Positions 20,473-29,651 are shown, counted from the first letter of the stretch. The stretch is 64,000 bases of DNA from an uncultured Paracoccaceae bacterium (GCA_943787985.1 CALSOO010000004.1:992001-1056000); one strand, 5' to 3'. Translations and numbers: made by a program. The notes: generated by a model from the letters alone, not told the origin.

Positions 20473-21283
20473 CAGGCGCCTGCCGCGCTGAACGGATTGG
20501 CCAGCAGTGTGCGTGTCGCGACTTCAACATCGTCCTGACGCATCAGGCTTTCGCCGATGAGGAAGCTACGCGCACCGTATCGGGCGATATCGGCAAGATC
20601 ATCTGGCGTGAAGAGGCCGCTCTCGCAGACGATCATCCGATCTTCGGGACGCGTTTTGAAAGCTTTCGTGTAACATCAAGTGACGTCTCGAAGGTATTGA
20701 GATTGCGGTTGTTTATCCCGATCATGCGCGACTTTAGGGCGCTGGCGCGTTCCAGCTCTTCCGCGTCATGGACCTCAAGGAGCGCATCCATGCCCCACTG
20801 TGTGGCCGCGTCTTCAAGCTCTTGTGCTTGGGCATCAGAGACAGAGGCCATGATGATCAGAATGCAATCTGCACCCAGAGCGCGGGCTTCGGCGACTTGA
20901 TAGGTGTCATACATGAAGTCTTTGCGCAGCGCGGGTAGTGAACAGGCGTCGCGCGCCGCTGTGAGAAAGCTTTTGTGCCCTTGAAAACTCGGTGTATCTG
21001 TCAGAACAGAGAGACATGTCGCGCCGCCAGCTTCATAGGCTTGGGCCAGAGAGGCGGGGTCAAAGTCCGCACGGATGAGGCCCTTGGAAGGGCTGGCTTT
21101 CTTGATTTCAGCGATGAGGCCATAGCCTGCTTTGCTTGGCTTCAAAAAGCGCGTCAGCGAAAGGGCGCACAGGGGAAGCAGCCTTGCTGCAGCTTCAACG
21201 GCCTCAAGAGATTTGGCGGCTTTGTCTGCGGCGATTTCTTCAAGCTTGTAGGCTTTGATTTTGTCTAGAATGGTCGCGCTCAT
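20472..21283 (-). CDS. trpC: indole-3-glycerol-phosphate synthase (one frameshift)
   Basis: Closes the indole ring in tryptophan synthesis. From the ATG at 21283 ([17 protein letters not shown]) the frame is clean for 216 residues: [11 protein letters not shown] (catalytic Lys), [37 protein letters not shown]. It then runs off at about 20650, where [13 protein letters not shown] needs one more base; the other frame continues [15 protein letters not shown]...[12 protein letters not shown] to the stop at 20472. A single missing base inside otherwise perfect coding sequence points to a sequence error. Starts 4 bp inside the trpD stop region (TGA/ATG overlap). Confidence 0.93.
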
Positions 21284-22299
21284 GACGCCTCCGATGTGAA
21301 TTTGGCAAGGGCGGCGACTTTTTGGGCCGCTGCGCCACTGTCGATGCTTTCGCGCGCCAAAGCGACGCCTGTTGTGAGTGTATCAGCTTTGCCCGCAACG
21401 TGAAGGGCAGCAGCGGCATTCAGCAAGACAGCGTCACGGTAGGCTGACGCTTCACCCGCGAGCAGAGGCGCGAAGGCTGTGGCATTCTCTGATGGCGTGC
21501 CGCCGATGATATCTTCAAAGGGATGCACGGGCAGGCCTGCTTCTTCGGGGTGAAGCTCTTGCTCGGTGATCGTCCCGTCTTCGTTGAGGCGGCATCCATG
21601 AGACGCCAGTGATGGTGAGCTCGTCTGTTCCGTCAGAGCCGTGGACAAGCCATGCACGCTCGCTACCAAGTGGCAGAGAGTCTCTGCCATTGGGCGTATC
21701 AGGTCGCGGCTGAAAGCGCCTGTTAGTTGACGTTTGACGCCTGCGGGGTTTGTCAATGGGCCGAGGATGTTGAAAATGGTCCGGGTTCCAAGCTCGGCGC
21801 GGGCTGGGCCGACATGGGCCATCGCGGGGTGATGCATGGGGGCCATCATGAAGCAGATGCCGCAGCTTTGCAGCGCTTTTTCAACAACGTCTGCGCCAAT
21901 CATGACGTTGATTCCAAGTTCGCCGAGCGCGTCGGCCGCGCCTGATTTTGAGCTTAGATTGCGGTTGCCGTGTTTGGCCACAGGCACGCCAGCGCCCGCC
22001 ACGACAAAGGCCGTCGCAGTCGAGATGTTGAGCGTGCCTTTTCCATCACCACCTGTGCCGACAATGTCCATCGCTCCGTCAGGCGCTTTCACAGCGTGGC
22101 ATTTGGACCGCATCACGGCGGCGGCTGCGGCGAATTCTTCGACCGTCTCGCCGCGTGTGCGCAGAGCCATGAGAAAGCCGCCGATCTGGGCGGGCGTGGC
22201 CTCACCATTGAAAAGCTCGGTAAAGGCTGTTTCGGCTTCAGAACGGCTGAGAGGACGCTCGGCTGCGGACCCGATGAGGGGTTTCAGGGTCTGGCTCAT
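21280..22299 (-). CDS. trpD: anthranilate phosphoribosyltransferase
   Basis: Transfers phosphoribosyl from PRPP to anthranilate. From the ATG at 22299 ([10 protein letters not shown]) the product is 339 residues, the family's normal size. AKGAG-type AAGGA ribosome site lies 7 bases upstream. Landmarks: [13 protein letters not shown] near 45, the PRPP loop [17 protein letters not shown] near 80-96, [18 protein letters not shown] near 107-124, [10 protein letters not shown] near 148 and the [10 protein letters not shown] block near 177. No stop separates it from the end of trpG upstream, so the two are one open frame in this sequence. Confidence 0.93.
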   Translation of the reverse strand: MSQTLKPLIGSAAERPLSRSEAETAFTELFNGEATPAQIGGFLMALRTRGETVEEFAAAAAVMRSKCHAVKAPDGAMDIVGTGGDGKGTLNISTATAFVVAGAGVPVAKHGNRNLSSKSGAADALGELGINVMIGADVVEKALQSCGICFMMAPMHHPAMAHVGPARAELGTRTIFNILGPLTNPAGVKRQLTGAFSRDLIRPMAETLCHLVASVHGLSTALTEQTSSPSLASHGCRLNEDGTITEQELHPEEAGLPVHPFEDIIGGTPSENATAFAPLLAGEASAYRDAVLLNAAAALHVAGKADTLTTGVALARESIDSGAAAQKVAALAKFTSEAS

Positions 22300-22877
22300 G
22301 CCGGTCTCCTTTGCCATATCAAGAAATGTTTTCAACATCTTATGCCCGTGCTCGGAGCGGATCGATTCAGGGTGAAACTGAACGCCATGGATCGGCAACT
22401 CACGGTGTGCGAGGCCCATGATTGTTCCGTCTGAGAGTTCGGCTGTGACCTCAAGGCAGTCTGGGAGGCTCTCACGCTCTACCACAAGAGAATGATAACG
22501 TGTCGCCTCAAAGGGGGAGGGCAATCCGCAAACACGCTTTTGCCCGCGTGATGGATTGTGCCCATTTTGCCATGAACAATTTCGTGGCAGCGCACGACTT
22601 TGCCGCCAAAGGCCTGACCGATGCTCTGGTGCCCCAAACAGACCCCCATCAAGGGCGTGCGGGTTTCTGCGGCGGCTTGTGTGAGGGCCAGACAAATGCC
22701 GGCCTGATCCGGATCACACGGCCCCGGAGACAGCAAAATCCCGTCCGGCTTCATGGCCATGGCCGTTTGCACATCGATCTGGTCATTGCGCCGCACCTCG
22801 ATTTCAGGTCCAAGCGTGCCCAAATAGTGCACAAGATTGTAAGTGAAACTGTCATAATTGTCGATCAAGAGCAGCAT
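22300..22877 (-). CDS. trpG: anthranilate synthase glutamine amidotransferase subunit (one frameshift; open into trpD)
   Basis: Supplies ammonia from glutamine to anthranilate synthase. ATG at 22877 ([20 protein letters not shown]). Oxyanion hole SPGPCDP near residue 55 and nucleophile [11 protein letters not shown] near 78-88 (Cys80) are intact. The frame breaks at about 22530 (GKSVFA then [19 protein letters not shown] in another frame) and continues with VQFHPESI, the catalytic His-Glu pair, to [11 protein letters not shown]. At that point, at the expected family length of about 193, the frame runs straight into trpD with no stop. trpE is not in the window. Confidence 0.9.
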
Positions 22878-23028
22878 CTGGCAAACTTTGTTTTGGGGGC
22901 TGGAAGCGGAGGCCTCCTGCACTGTAGAGTTGGGGTACACATGTTCAGGGTTGATCCCCAGCGTCAAGGGGCGCAAAGGGTCTGGCACGGGCAAATGAAA
23001 GACAACAAACAGGCGGAGACAGCGGGCT

Positions 23029-24495
23029 ATGGCACGAGGATTTCTGAGCGGAGCATTGGTGGGCGGCGTTGTCAGCGTCGTGGTGGCTGGAGGCGTATCG
23101 CTGATGACAAGCGATCTGGCTGTGCCAGATGTCACGGATCAAGCGCCGGATGCGGCAACATCCCCCGTTGTGAACGACGCGGTGCAAACCGAAGCTGCAA
23201 CCGATGCGGATCTGGTTCAGGACGGCGCCAGTGCGGTTGAGAAACCTGTGGCCGATGATGTCGCCGCGGTGGCGCAAGCAGGCGCTGATCGCCCTGTCAC
23301 GCCACAAACCGGCACTGTCGACGCGATGGAAGATCCTGCGCTGAACAACAACACGGGTGCGGTGCGTGTTCAAACCGAAGCGCCTGTTTTGCCAAGTCCC
23401 CAAGCTGTTTTGCCCACGGCGTCCGAGCGCGGGGAATTGTCGATTTCGACGGACCCTGCACAGCCGCCAGCCCCTGATGTTCCTGTGGCCGAGACCGCCT
23501 TTGAAGACGAGACCGCCACCACGGATGCGACCCAGGCGCCGACGCAGCCTGTGACACCGGACGCAGTGCCAGAAACGTCCCAAGGTGCTGAAACGCCGAC
23601 ACCCGAGGTTGCGCCCGAGGTTGTACAAGAACCAGCATCCGAAGGTGCCGAAGAAGAAGTGGCCGTGCTCCCCGACGCAACCCGTGCACCCGATCCCGAA
23701 GCGCGCCCAAGCATCGGGCGTCCGGCGGGATCGTTGGTGAACCGCGATCCTGAACCAACGGACGCGCCGGAAGACGTTGTGACAGAGGCGGCACCAGCAC
23801 CGGACCTGTCACCTTTGCAGGCGTTCGCGGTTGATTTCGAGCGTTCGGAGGGTAAGCCGGTGATGGCGATCGTGCTGCTGGATCAAGGCGTCGATCTGGG
23901 CGATGGTCCTGTTGGTTTGGCCGCCTTGCGCAGTTTCCCCTATCCTTTGACCTTTGCCGTAGATGCGACACTGCCCGACGCGGCAGAGCGGGCCGCGGCC
24001 CACCGTGCCGAAGGGTTCGAAGTGCTTGCGCTGGTTGATTTACCCGCCGGTGCGACGCCCACTGACGCGGAGGTGACGTTGGGCGCGGCCTTGCGCGCGG
24101 TTCCCGAAGCGGTTGGCGTGTTGGAAGGTGTGACCACGGGTGTCCAGCAAGAGCGCGACGCCTCTGATCAAGTCACCCAGTTCCTGGCGGCCTCTGGTCA
24201 CGGATTTATTCTCCAATCCAAAGGGTTGAACACAGCCCAAAAACTGGCAGAGCGGGAAGGGGTGCCCTCGGCCACCGTGTTTCGCGACTTTGACAGTGCC
24301 GATCAAACCCCCACCGTCATTCGCCGTTTTCTGGACCAGGCAGCGTTTCGCGCGGGCCAGGAGGGCGGTGTGATCATGATGGGCCGTCTGCGCGCCGATA
24401 CGATCTCGGCGTTGATCCTATGGGGGCTTCAGGACCGCGCATCTCGGGTTGATTTGGCGCCAGTCTCCGTGCTGCTGACGAATACTGTGGAGTAA
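23029..24495 (+). CDS. divergent polysaccharide deacetylase family protein
   Basis: 488 residues. An N-terminal membrane anchor (GALVGGVVSVVVAGGVSLM, about 6-24) is followed by some 230 residues rich in Pro, Ala, Glu, Thr and Val with no predicted fold, probably spanning the periplasm or wall. From about 265 comes the divergent polysaccharide deacetylase (NodB-like barrel) domain: AIVLLDQGVDLG, FPYPLTFAVDATLPDA, GFEVLALVDLPAGATPTDAEV. The usual metal-binding HXXXH is not evident in the N-terminal block, where the first Asp is kept (DQG), so catalysis is unproven. It is divergent from trpG with about 150 bp between starts. Confidence 0.82.
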   Translation: MARGFLSGALVGGVVSVVVAGGVSLMTSDLAVPDVTDQAPDAATSPVVNDAVQTEAATDADLVQDGASAVEKPVADDVAAVAQAGADRPVTPQTGTVDAMEDPALNNNTGAVRVQTEAPVLPSPQAVLPTASERGELSISTDPAQPPAPDVPVAETAFEDETATTDATQAPTQPVTPDAVPETSQGAETPTPEVAPEVVQEPASEGAEEEVAVLPDATRAPDPEARPSIGRPAGSLVNRDPEPTDAPEDVVTEAAPAPDLSPLQAFAVDFERSEGKPVMAIVLLDQGVDLGDGPVGLAALRSFPYPLTFAVDATLPDAAERAAAHRAEGFEVLALVDLPAGATPTDAEVTLGAALRAVPEAVGVLEGVTTGVQQERDASDQVTQFLAASGHGFILQSKGLNTAQKLAEREGVPSATVFRDFDSADQTPTVIRRFLDQAAFRAGQEGGVIMMGRLRADTISALILWGLQDRASRVDLAPVSVLLTNTVE

Positions 24496-24696
24496 GTTTC
24501 AGGAGTGTGAGTGATGAGTAACGAGCCGTGGAAAATCTATTCACTACATATTTGGAAACCCACCAAAAGGCCTTGGGTGCGGCGTACGAACTTCAACTCG
24601 ATGACAACCAGTAGCCGGTAACAAGACATCCTGCCGTACATGTGCTGTACGATTACAAGACGCGGTTTGACAGACGCTTTGGGGCCACTTTGCTCC

Positions 24697-25884
24697 TTAA
24701 CGCGTCAGTTCTTTCATCCCTTGCTCTAACCCGCGCAGGGTCATCGGAACCATCCGGTCCTTGCCAAAGATCTCTTGGATCATCGTGATGGAGTGGGTGT
24801 AGTTCCAGTATTTCTCCGGGATCGGGTTGATCCAGAGGTGGGACCCCCATTGATCGCGCGCCCGCTCTAGCCAGACTTGCCCGCTTTCGGGGTTCCAATG
24901 CTCGTTTGCGCCGCCGGGGTAGGCGATTTCGTACGGGGACATCGAGGCGTCGCCGACAAAAATACATTTGTAATCAGAGCCGTAGGTGCGCAGGATCTCT
25001 TGTGTGCGCAGTTGTGCATCCCAGCGGCGGCGGTTGTCGCGCCAGACGCCTTCATAAAGGCAATTGTGGAAATAGAAGTGTTCCATGTGTTTGAATTCGG
25101 TGCGCGCAGCAGAGAAAAGTTCCTCGACGACCTTCACATGCGGGTCCATTGAGCCGCCAATGTCGAGGAACAACAGAACCTTCACCGCATTGCGCCGTTC
25201 GGGTCTGGTTTTTACATCAAGGTAGCCGTTTTCGGCTGTGGCGCGGATGGTGCCGTTCAGGTCCAACTCGTCTTGTGCGCCGTCGCGGGCCCACTTGCGC
25301 AAGCGCTTGAGAGCGACCTTGATGTTGCGGGTGCCCAGTTCGACTGTGTCGTCCAGGTTCTTAAATTCACGCTTGTCCCAGACTTTGGTGGCCTTCTGGT
25401 GGCGGGACTCGTTCTGGCCGATACGCACGCCTTCGGGGTTGTACCCATACGCGCCAAAGGGGGAAGTGCCGGCCGTGCCAACCCATTTGTTGCCGCCTTG
25501 GTGACGGCCTTTTTGCTCCTCAAGGCGTTTTTTGAGAGTCTCCATGAGCTTCTCAAACCCACCCATCGCTTCAATCTCGGCCTTTTCTTCGGCAGAGAGG
25601 TGCTTTTCCGCGAGTTTTTCAAGCCAATCCGTGGGGATATCGACGGCTTCCATCACCTGTTCGACGCTGATGTTCTCCAAGCCTTCAAACGCGGCAGCGA
25701 AAGCGCGGTCGAATTTGTCGATGTTGCGTTCGTCTTTCACCATGGAAACACGGGCAAGATAGTAGAAGGATTCGATGTCGTAAGTGGCCAGACCGGCTTT
25801 CATCCCTTCAAGGAACGCCAGAAATTCACGCAAAGACACAGGGATGCCGTTGTTGCGCAGGCTTTCAAAGAAGGGGATGAACAT
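24697..25884 (-). CDS. VWA domain protein of the CoxE-like family
   Basis: 395 residues. N-terminal helical region about 1-140 including a charged stretch (EKAEIEAMGGFEKLMETLKK, about 97-116), then a C-terminal von Willebrand A domain starting at VKVLLFLDIGGSMDPH near 222; the metal site is DIGGS, with Gly in place of the first Ser of the DXSXS motif, as often in this family. Such proteins work with MoxR ATPases as chaperone pairs that insert cofactors or assemble complexes. The MoxR partner is at 28213-29061 on the same strand. It starts in a TGATG overlap with the 55-residue membrane protein upstream. Confidence 0.88.
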   Translation of the reverse strand: MFIPFFESLRNNGIPVSLREFLAFLEGMKAGLATYDIESFYYLARVSMVKDERNIDKFDRAFAAAFEGLENISVEQVMEAVDIPTDWLEKLAEKHLSAEEKAEIEAMGGFEKLMETLKKRLEEQKGRHQGGNKWVGTAGTSPFGAYGYNPEGVRIGQNESRHQKATKVWDKREFKNLDDTVELGTRNIKVALKRLRKWARDGAQDELDLNGTIRATAENGYLDVKTRPERRNAVKVLLFLDIGGSMDPHVKVVEELFSAARTEFKHMEHFYFHNCLYEGVWRDNRRRWDAQLRTQEILRTYGSDYKCIFVGDASMSPYEIAYPGGANEHWNPESGQVWLERARDQWGSHLWINPIPEKYWNYTHSITMIQEIFGKDRMVPMTLRGLEQGMKELTR

Positions 25885-26051
25885 CAGAGGCCAACCCGTT
25901 GTAATATAACGACAGCGATGACCCCCACGACGGTAAAGGCCAATGCATAGCCCGCCGCGTATTGCGCCATATCAAGGCGGTTGCCACCGCGTTTGCGTGC
26001 CGAATATACGCCCAAAAGCGCGCCAATAAATGCGCCGCCCCAAATGATCAT
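25884..26051 (-). CDS. small membrane protein, 55 residues
   Basis: Reading from ATG at 26051: MIIWGGAFIGALLGVYSARK, a short basic/polar middle (RGGNRLDMAQ), then YAAGYALAFTVVGVIAVVIL and QRVGL. Two hydrophobic helices joined by a basic loop predict a hairpin in the inner membrane. Its stop overlaps the VWA start (TGATG), so the two are translationally coupled; this makes it a likely real component of the MoxR-VWA module despite its size. No named family recognised. Confidence 0.72.
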   Translation of the reverse strand: MIIWGGAFIGALLGVYSARKRGGNRLDMAQYAAGYALAFTVVGVIAVVILQRVGL

Positions 26052-26076
26052 AGTGTTTGCCTCAACTCACCAAAGG

Positions 26077-27444
26077 TTAGATGCGGCCTTTTTTCAGCGG
26101 GCTGAGTGACGATATTTCACGCAGCTTGGCCCGCACGGCCCAATCTGGACCAAATCCGTATCGCGCCCACCCCAAACTGTCCAGTCTGACGGTACGTGCT
26201 TCTGCGCTGCGTCCTGTCAAATCAAGGGCTTCAGCGCGCAGCAACAACAAGGTCGACAGCAGGGCTGCGTTTTCATTGCGGGCCGCCATGTCTATGTGGG
26301 GTGTGACCAAACGCAAGGCGCCGTCCCCGTCACCTTTGCTCACGGCACGTGCGGCCAGCTGGGTGGCGACGTAGGCGCGGTGCAACGTCGCACCGGGGGT
26401 GCGGGAGTAATATTTGTCCGCCATCAAGAAGTGTTGATAGGCTGCTTCGCCATCCTGTGCGAGCAAAATGCGCCCTTTGGCATAATGGGCAAATGCACGC
26501 CGGTGATCCTGCCATCCCATTGCGGCAGCGATCGAAAGTGCCTTGTCTGCCGCTGTCAGGCGGGCGGACATGCTGGTGCCCGGTCCAAGCGCGGTTTGAA
26601 CGGCTTGGGACCACGCACGCGGCGTGCGGGTGGTGAATTTTGCGGCACGGCTGCTGCCGCCCGGATTGATCCGTCGCAGGATTTGGGGCAAGCGCGACGC
26701 GACCTGTCCACGTGTCATGCCAGAGCGCAATTCCGGTGAGTAATATGCCTTGAGCATCATCATATCGAAACCGGTCAGAACAGTGTGCACATTGTCGTCG
26801 TTAAAAACGCTGTCTGGCAAACGGTAAAGGTCGTTCAATGGCCCGATCGCTTGGGCGAGTTCTTCGTGCAGGCAGTCGCGCACCTCTTGGGGGCTTGCGT
26901 CATTGGGCAGGAAAATTGCCAGTTGCTTGCGTTCACGCATATCGGCCCAATTTGTGCGCGATGAGCGTTTGGCTTGGCGGTATTCTTTGATTGTTGTGAT
27001 GTTGGGCACAACGAAACAGGCTGCGTGGGGCAGGGCGCGGCGAATATCTGCGCGGCTGACCGCTTCGATGGTGATGTTGGCTGGCTGGTTGGATGCGGTT
27101 TGTTTTATGTTGATGCTGGCTTCGGTGCGCAGGCGGTGCAACAGTTTGTTCAGATCTGAATTCAGTGATGCGGGCGGGGCACCTGTGACGCGGACGCTGA
27201 TGGGCGTTTCAAAGCGGGTGAAGACAGGGAGTTCGCGCCCGCTTTCCAGATTGAAGGCCAGTTCTACAAAGTCGAGGGCCAGATCATTGTTGGATTTCGC
27301 CGGGTGCATCGGGCGGGGCGCACCAAAGGTTTTCATAGGCGGAAACGTACTGGAGGCGATGGCCGTACGCGTGGCCGTATCGGAAGGCGTTGTCGGCATA
27401 CAGGCATTCAGGGTCAAGGCCAGCGGCAGCAGGAAACGTCTCAT
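26077..27444 (-). CDS. DUF2927 domain lipoprotein
   Basis: 455 residues. Signal peptide with lipobox LTLNAC, Cys15 the predicted lipidated residue, so periplasmic and membrane-anchored. The DUF2927 region spans about 50-260 and contains a zincin-like tract, CLHEELAQAIGPLNDL near 193-208, in which HEELAQ resembles an HEXXH-like helix but lacks the second His. The C-terminal part (about 300-455) is helical with repeats resembling TPR (AFAHYAKGRILLAQDGE, AALLSTLLLLRAEAL). It ends 25 bp before the small membrane protein and overlaps the GNAT gene upstream by 4 bp, so it belongs to the same transcript. Confidence 0.82.
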   Translation of the reverse strand: MRRFLLPLALTLNACMPTTPSDTATRTAIASSTFPPMKTFGAPRPMHPAKSNNDLALDFVELAFNLESGRELPVFTRFETPISVRVTGAPPASLNSDLNKLLHRLRTEASINIKQTASNQPANITIEAVSRADIRRALPHAACFVVPNITTIKEYRQAKRSSRTNWADMRERKQLAIFLPNDASPQEVRDCLHEELAQAIGPLNDLYRLPDSVFNDDNVHTVLTGFDMMMLKAYYSPELRSGMTRGQVASRLPQILRRINPGGSSRAAKFTTRTPRAWSQAVQTALGPGTSMSARLTAADKALSIAAAMGWQDHRRAFAHYAKGRILLAQDGEAAYQHFLMADKYYSRTPGATLHRAYVATQLAARAVSKGDGDGALRLVTPHIDMAARNENAALLSTLLLLRAEALDLTGRSAEARTVRLDSLGWARYGFGPDWAVRAKLREISSLSPLKKGRI

Positions 27445-27899
27445 GTGACCCTCCGGTACTTGATAAAGGGGGTCAATTCACCGATGCGGTCGTACAATTT
27501 GCGGGCAGTGGCGTTGGAGTGTTGTGTCATCCAGTAGACGGACGGCGATCGGGCCGCTTCGGCAGCCGCGTAAACCGCTTCGATCAAAGCGCGTCCCACA
27601 CCCATACCGCGCACATTCGGATCCGCGTACAGGTCTTGGAGATAGCAGGTATTTTCGACTGTCCAGCCATGACGGTGGAACAGGTAGTGGGTCAGACCAA
27701 CAAGGCGGCCTTCTGCTTTTGCAACCAATGCGTTAAAATCTTGAGCGACGTCACCAAGCAGGCGTGCAAAATACACGTCATACGTCTTGGACGGTACCGA
27801 AGTTTCATAGAACTCCAGATATGCGGTCCACAGCGCAGCCCATTCTTCGCGGTCAGAAGCCGCGAGAGGCCGCACTCGGAGTGCGTCTTTCAAGATCAT
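27441..27899 (-). CDS. GNAT family N-acetyltransferase
   Basis: 152 residues. The acetyl-CoA-binding motif A is clear: YLQDLYADPNVRGMGVGRALIEAVY (in two parts, about 84-108), with R/Q-X-X-G-X-G/A read as RGMGVG. LTHYLFHRHG is beta-strand 4. Substrate unknown; GNATs of this pattern acetylate amines or protein N-termini. Start MILKDALRVRPLAA. Its stop overlaps the DUF2927 start (ATGA). Confidence 0.88.
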   Translation of the reverse strand: MILKDALRVRPLAASDREEWAALWTAYLEFYETSVPSKTYDVYFARLLGDVAQDFNALVAKAEGRLVGLTHYLFHRHGWTVENTCYLQDLYADPNVRGMGVGRALIEAVYAAAEAARSPSVYWMTQHSNATARKLYDRIGELTPFIKYRRVT

Positions 27900-28212
27900 T
27901 ACTGGTGCCTGCCCAATATCATTTACATTGGGGGGTCTTTTGCCCTCTCAACCCGACCTTGATAGGGAGCAATTAAGGCAAAAACGTGGCAAATGCGATG
28001 GAAAGTTGCACGCTAAAGTGGAGGGATTTCAGCCTGTAAATAGGCTTATGGCATTGTTAAGGTTAATTTTTTATTGATTTTGAGGGGCGTGGCAAAAAAG
28101 ACTCTAATAAGGCAAAAACCTCTTTTCTGCCTTATTTCAAATTCTTGCCACGCAGTCTTAAGTGAATGGATTATGTTTTTGAATGACGAATGGTTAACGG
28201 ATTTGACGCGAT
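27900..28212. other. AT-rich intergenic region with repeated motifs
   Basis: Just over 310 bp between moxR and the GNAT gene, both on the minus strand, strikingly AT-rich compared with the rest. No credible gene. It contains the nested inverted repeat at 28088-28152. Parts of that repeat recur at 27975-27993: AAGGCAAAAAC appears at about 27975 and 28109, and CGTGGCAAA at 27985 and 28088. It probably contains the promoter of the GNAT-DUF2927-VWA transcript and the moxR terminator. Confidence 0.6.
28088..28152. repeat. nested (concentric) inverted repeat
   Basis: Outer arms cgtggcaa (28088-28095) and ttgccacg (28145-28152); inner arms aataaggca (28106-28114) and tgccttatt (28128-28136) around a 13-base loop. 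Both pairs share almost the same centre (28120-28121). It could be a moxR terminator, a cruciform or a binding site for a dimeric regulator; the sequence alone does not decide. Confidence 0.65.
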
Positions 28213-29061
28213 TTAGCGTCGCTCGCCGCGTGCCATAAAGGCCAAGCGTTCAAAAAGCTGCACATCTTGCTCGTTTTTCAAAAGCGCACCGTGCAGCTTG
28301 GGAAGGGCAGATGCACTGCCTGCTTTAAGGTCCTCTGCGCTCATATCTTCGGCCAGCAGCAGTTTGAGCCAATCCAGAACTTCAGAGGTGGATGGCTTTT
28401 TCTTGAGCCCGGCCTGTTCGCGAATTTCAAAGAACTGCGTCAGTGCGGTTGTCAGAAGTTGCTGTTTGATGCCGGGGTGGTGGACTTCGACAATAGCGCG
28501 CATCGTGTCCATGTCGGGAAAGCGGATGTAGTGAAAAAAGCAGCGGCGCAACAAGGCGTCGGGCAGCTCTTTTTCATTGTTGGAGGTAATAATGACCACG
28601 GGGCGGTTGACGGCACGAATAGTTTCGCCGGTCTCGTAGACGTAGAATTCCATTTTGTCGAGCTCTTGCAACAGATCGTTCGGAAACTCGATGTCGGCCT
28701 TGTCGATCTCGTCAATCAACAGCACAACTTTCTCTCCGGCCTCAAAGGCTTCCCACAACTTTCCCTTGCGGATATAGTTGGCAACGTCGTGCACTTTTTC
28801 TTCGCCCAACTGACTGTCGCGCAAGCGGGAAACGGCGTCATATTCATACAGGCCTTGTTGCGCACGGGTTGTGGATTTGATGTTCCACTCAATCATACGC
28901 AGCCCCAAAGACGCGGCAACTTGCTTGGCCAATTCGGTCTTGCCTGTGCCGGGTTCCCCTTTCACGAGCAAGGGGCGTTCCAACGTTACAGCAGCATTCA
29001 CCGCAATTGTGAGGTCATCGGTTGCGACATAGCTGTCAGTGCCTTGGAATTTCATAGTCAT
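28213..29061 (-). CDS. MoxR-type AAA+ ATPase
   Basis: 282 residues. Walker A GEPGTGKTE at 35-43, Walker B LLIDEIDKAD near 113-122, sensor 1 VVIITSNNEKELPDALLRRCF (in two parts) with the arginine finger near 160. MoxR proteins use ATP to remodel client proteins together with a VWA partner; the partner is the CoxE-like gene 2.3 kb downstream on the same strand. The intervening GNAT and DUF2927 genes are separated from it by a 313-bp gap, so moxR may be transcribed separately. Confidence 0.93.
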   Translation of the reverse strand: MTMKFQGTDSYVATDDLTIAVNAAVTLERPLLVKGEPGTGKTELAKQVAASLGLRMIEWNIKSTTRAQQGLYEYDAVSRLRDSQLGEEKVHDVANYIRKGKLWEAFEAGEKVVLLIDEIDKADIEFPNDLLQELDKMEFYVYETGETIRAVNRPVVIITSNNEKELPDALLRRCFFHYIRFPDMDTMRAIVEVHHPGIKQQLLTTALTQFFEIREQAGLKKKPSTSEVLDWLKLLLAEDMSAEDLKAGSASALPKLHGALLKNEQDVQLFERLAFMARGERR

Positions 29062-29195
29062 TTCCCCGCGTAAATTTCATCATGAGTTAACCAGTTTTAG
29101 CCGCAAAGACTCTTGATTGTGTAGTGACAATCGTCGGTTGCTGGGTTAGACGCTGCGGCATAAGCGTACGCTTCGTTGAATAAAAGGGATCTGAC

Positions 29196-29651
29196 ATGGC
29201 AAGCGTCAATTCGATCGTGGGGGACGACATGAAGCAAGAAACATTCCTGCCAGACGACTACCGTCCGGCAGAAGACGAACCATTTATGAATGACCGGCAG
29301 GTCGAATATTTCCGGCGCAAGTTGTTGAACTGGAAATCCGAATTGCAGGCCGGCAGCCGCGATACGATCGAGGCGCTTCAAGACGGAACGCGCAACATTC
29401 CGGACGTTTCTGATCGTGCGTCCGAAGAAACCGACCGCGCCCTTGAGCTGCGCACCCGCGACCGCCAACGCAAGCTTGTGTCCAAAATTGATGCGGCTCT
29501 GCGCCGGATCGATGAAGAAGAGTTCGGATATTGCTCTGTAACGGGTGAGCCGATTTCTCTCAAACGTTTGGATGCACGGCCTATCGCAACAATGAGCCTT
29601 GAGGCGCAAGAACGTCACGAGCGCCGCGAAAAAGTGCACCGCGACGATTGA
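29196..29651 (+). CDS. dksA: DksA-family RNA polymerase-binding regulator with degenerate zinc finger
   Basis: Binds the RNA polymerase secondary channel and tunes rRNA and amino-acid promoters with ppGpp. 151 residues. Globular entry DDYRPAEDEPFMNDRQVEYFRRKL and a coiled-coil with the tip DXXDXA motif (PDVSDRASEE, about 67-76). The zinc finger, normally CXXC-X17-CXXC, here reads FGYCSVTGEPI...ARPIATMSLEA: only the first Cys remains, the others being Thr, Ser and Ala. Single-cysteine DksA proteins are known in Rhodobacter and work without zinc. Monocistronic, with a strong terminator at 29680. Confidence 0.92.
   Translation: MASVNSIVGDDMKQETFLPDDYRPAEDEPFMNDRQVEYFRRKLLNWKSELQAGSRDTIEALQDGTRNIPDVSDRASEETDRALELRTRDRQRKLVSKIDAALRRIDEEEFGYCSVTGEPISLKRLDARPIATMSLEAQERHERREKVHRDD

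Noticed and set aside
20600..22600. Programmed frameshifting in trpC and trpG
   Set aside because: No slippery heptamer or downstream pseudoknot seen; single missing bases as elsewhere explain both.
24496..24696. Possible short gene after the polysaccharide deacetylase
   Set aside because: About 200 bp with no frame of coding quality, no ribosome site and stops in all frames.
29097..29639. 180-residue minus-strand frame
   Set aside because: Antisense to dksA, whose protein matches its family throughout.
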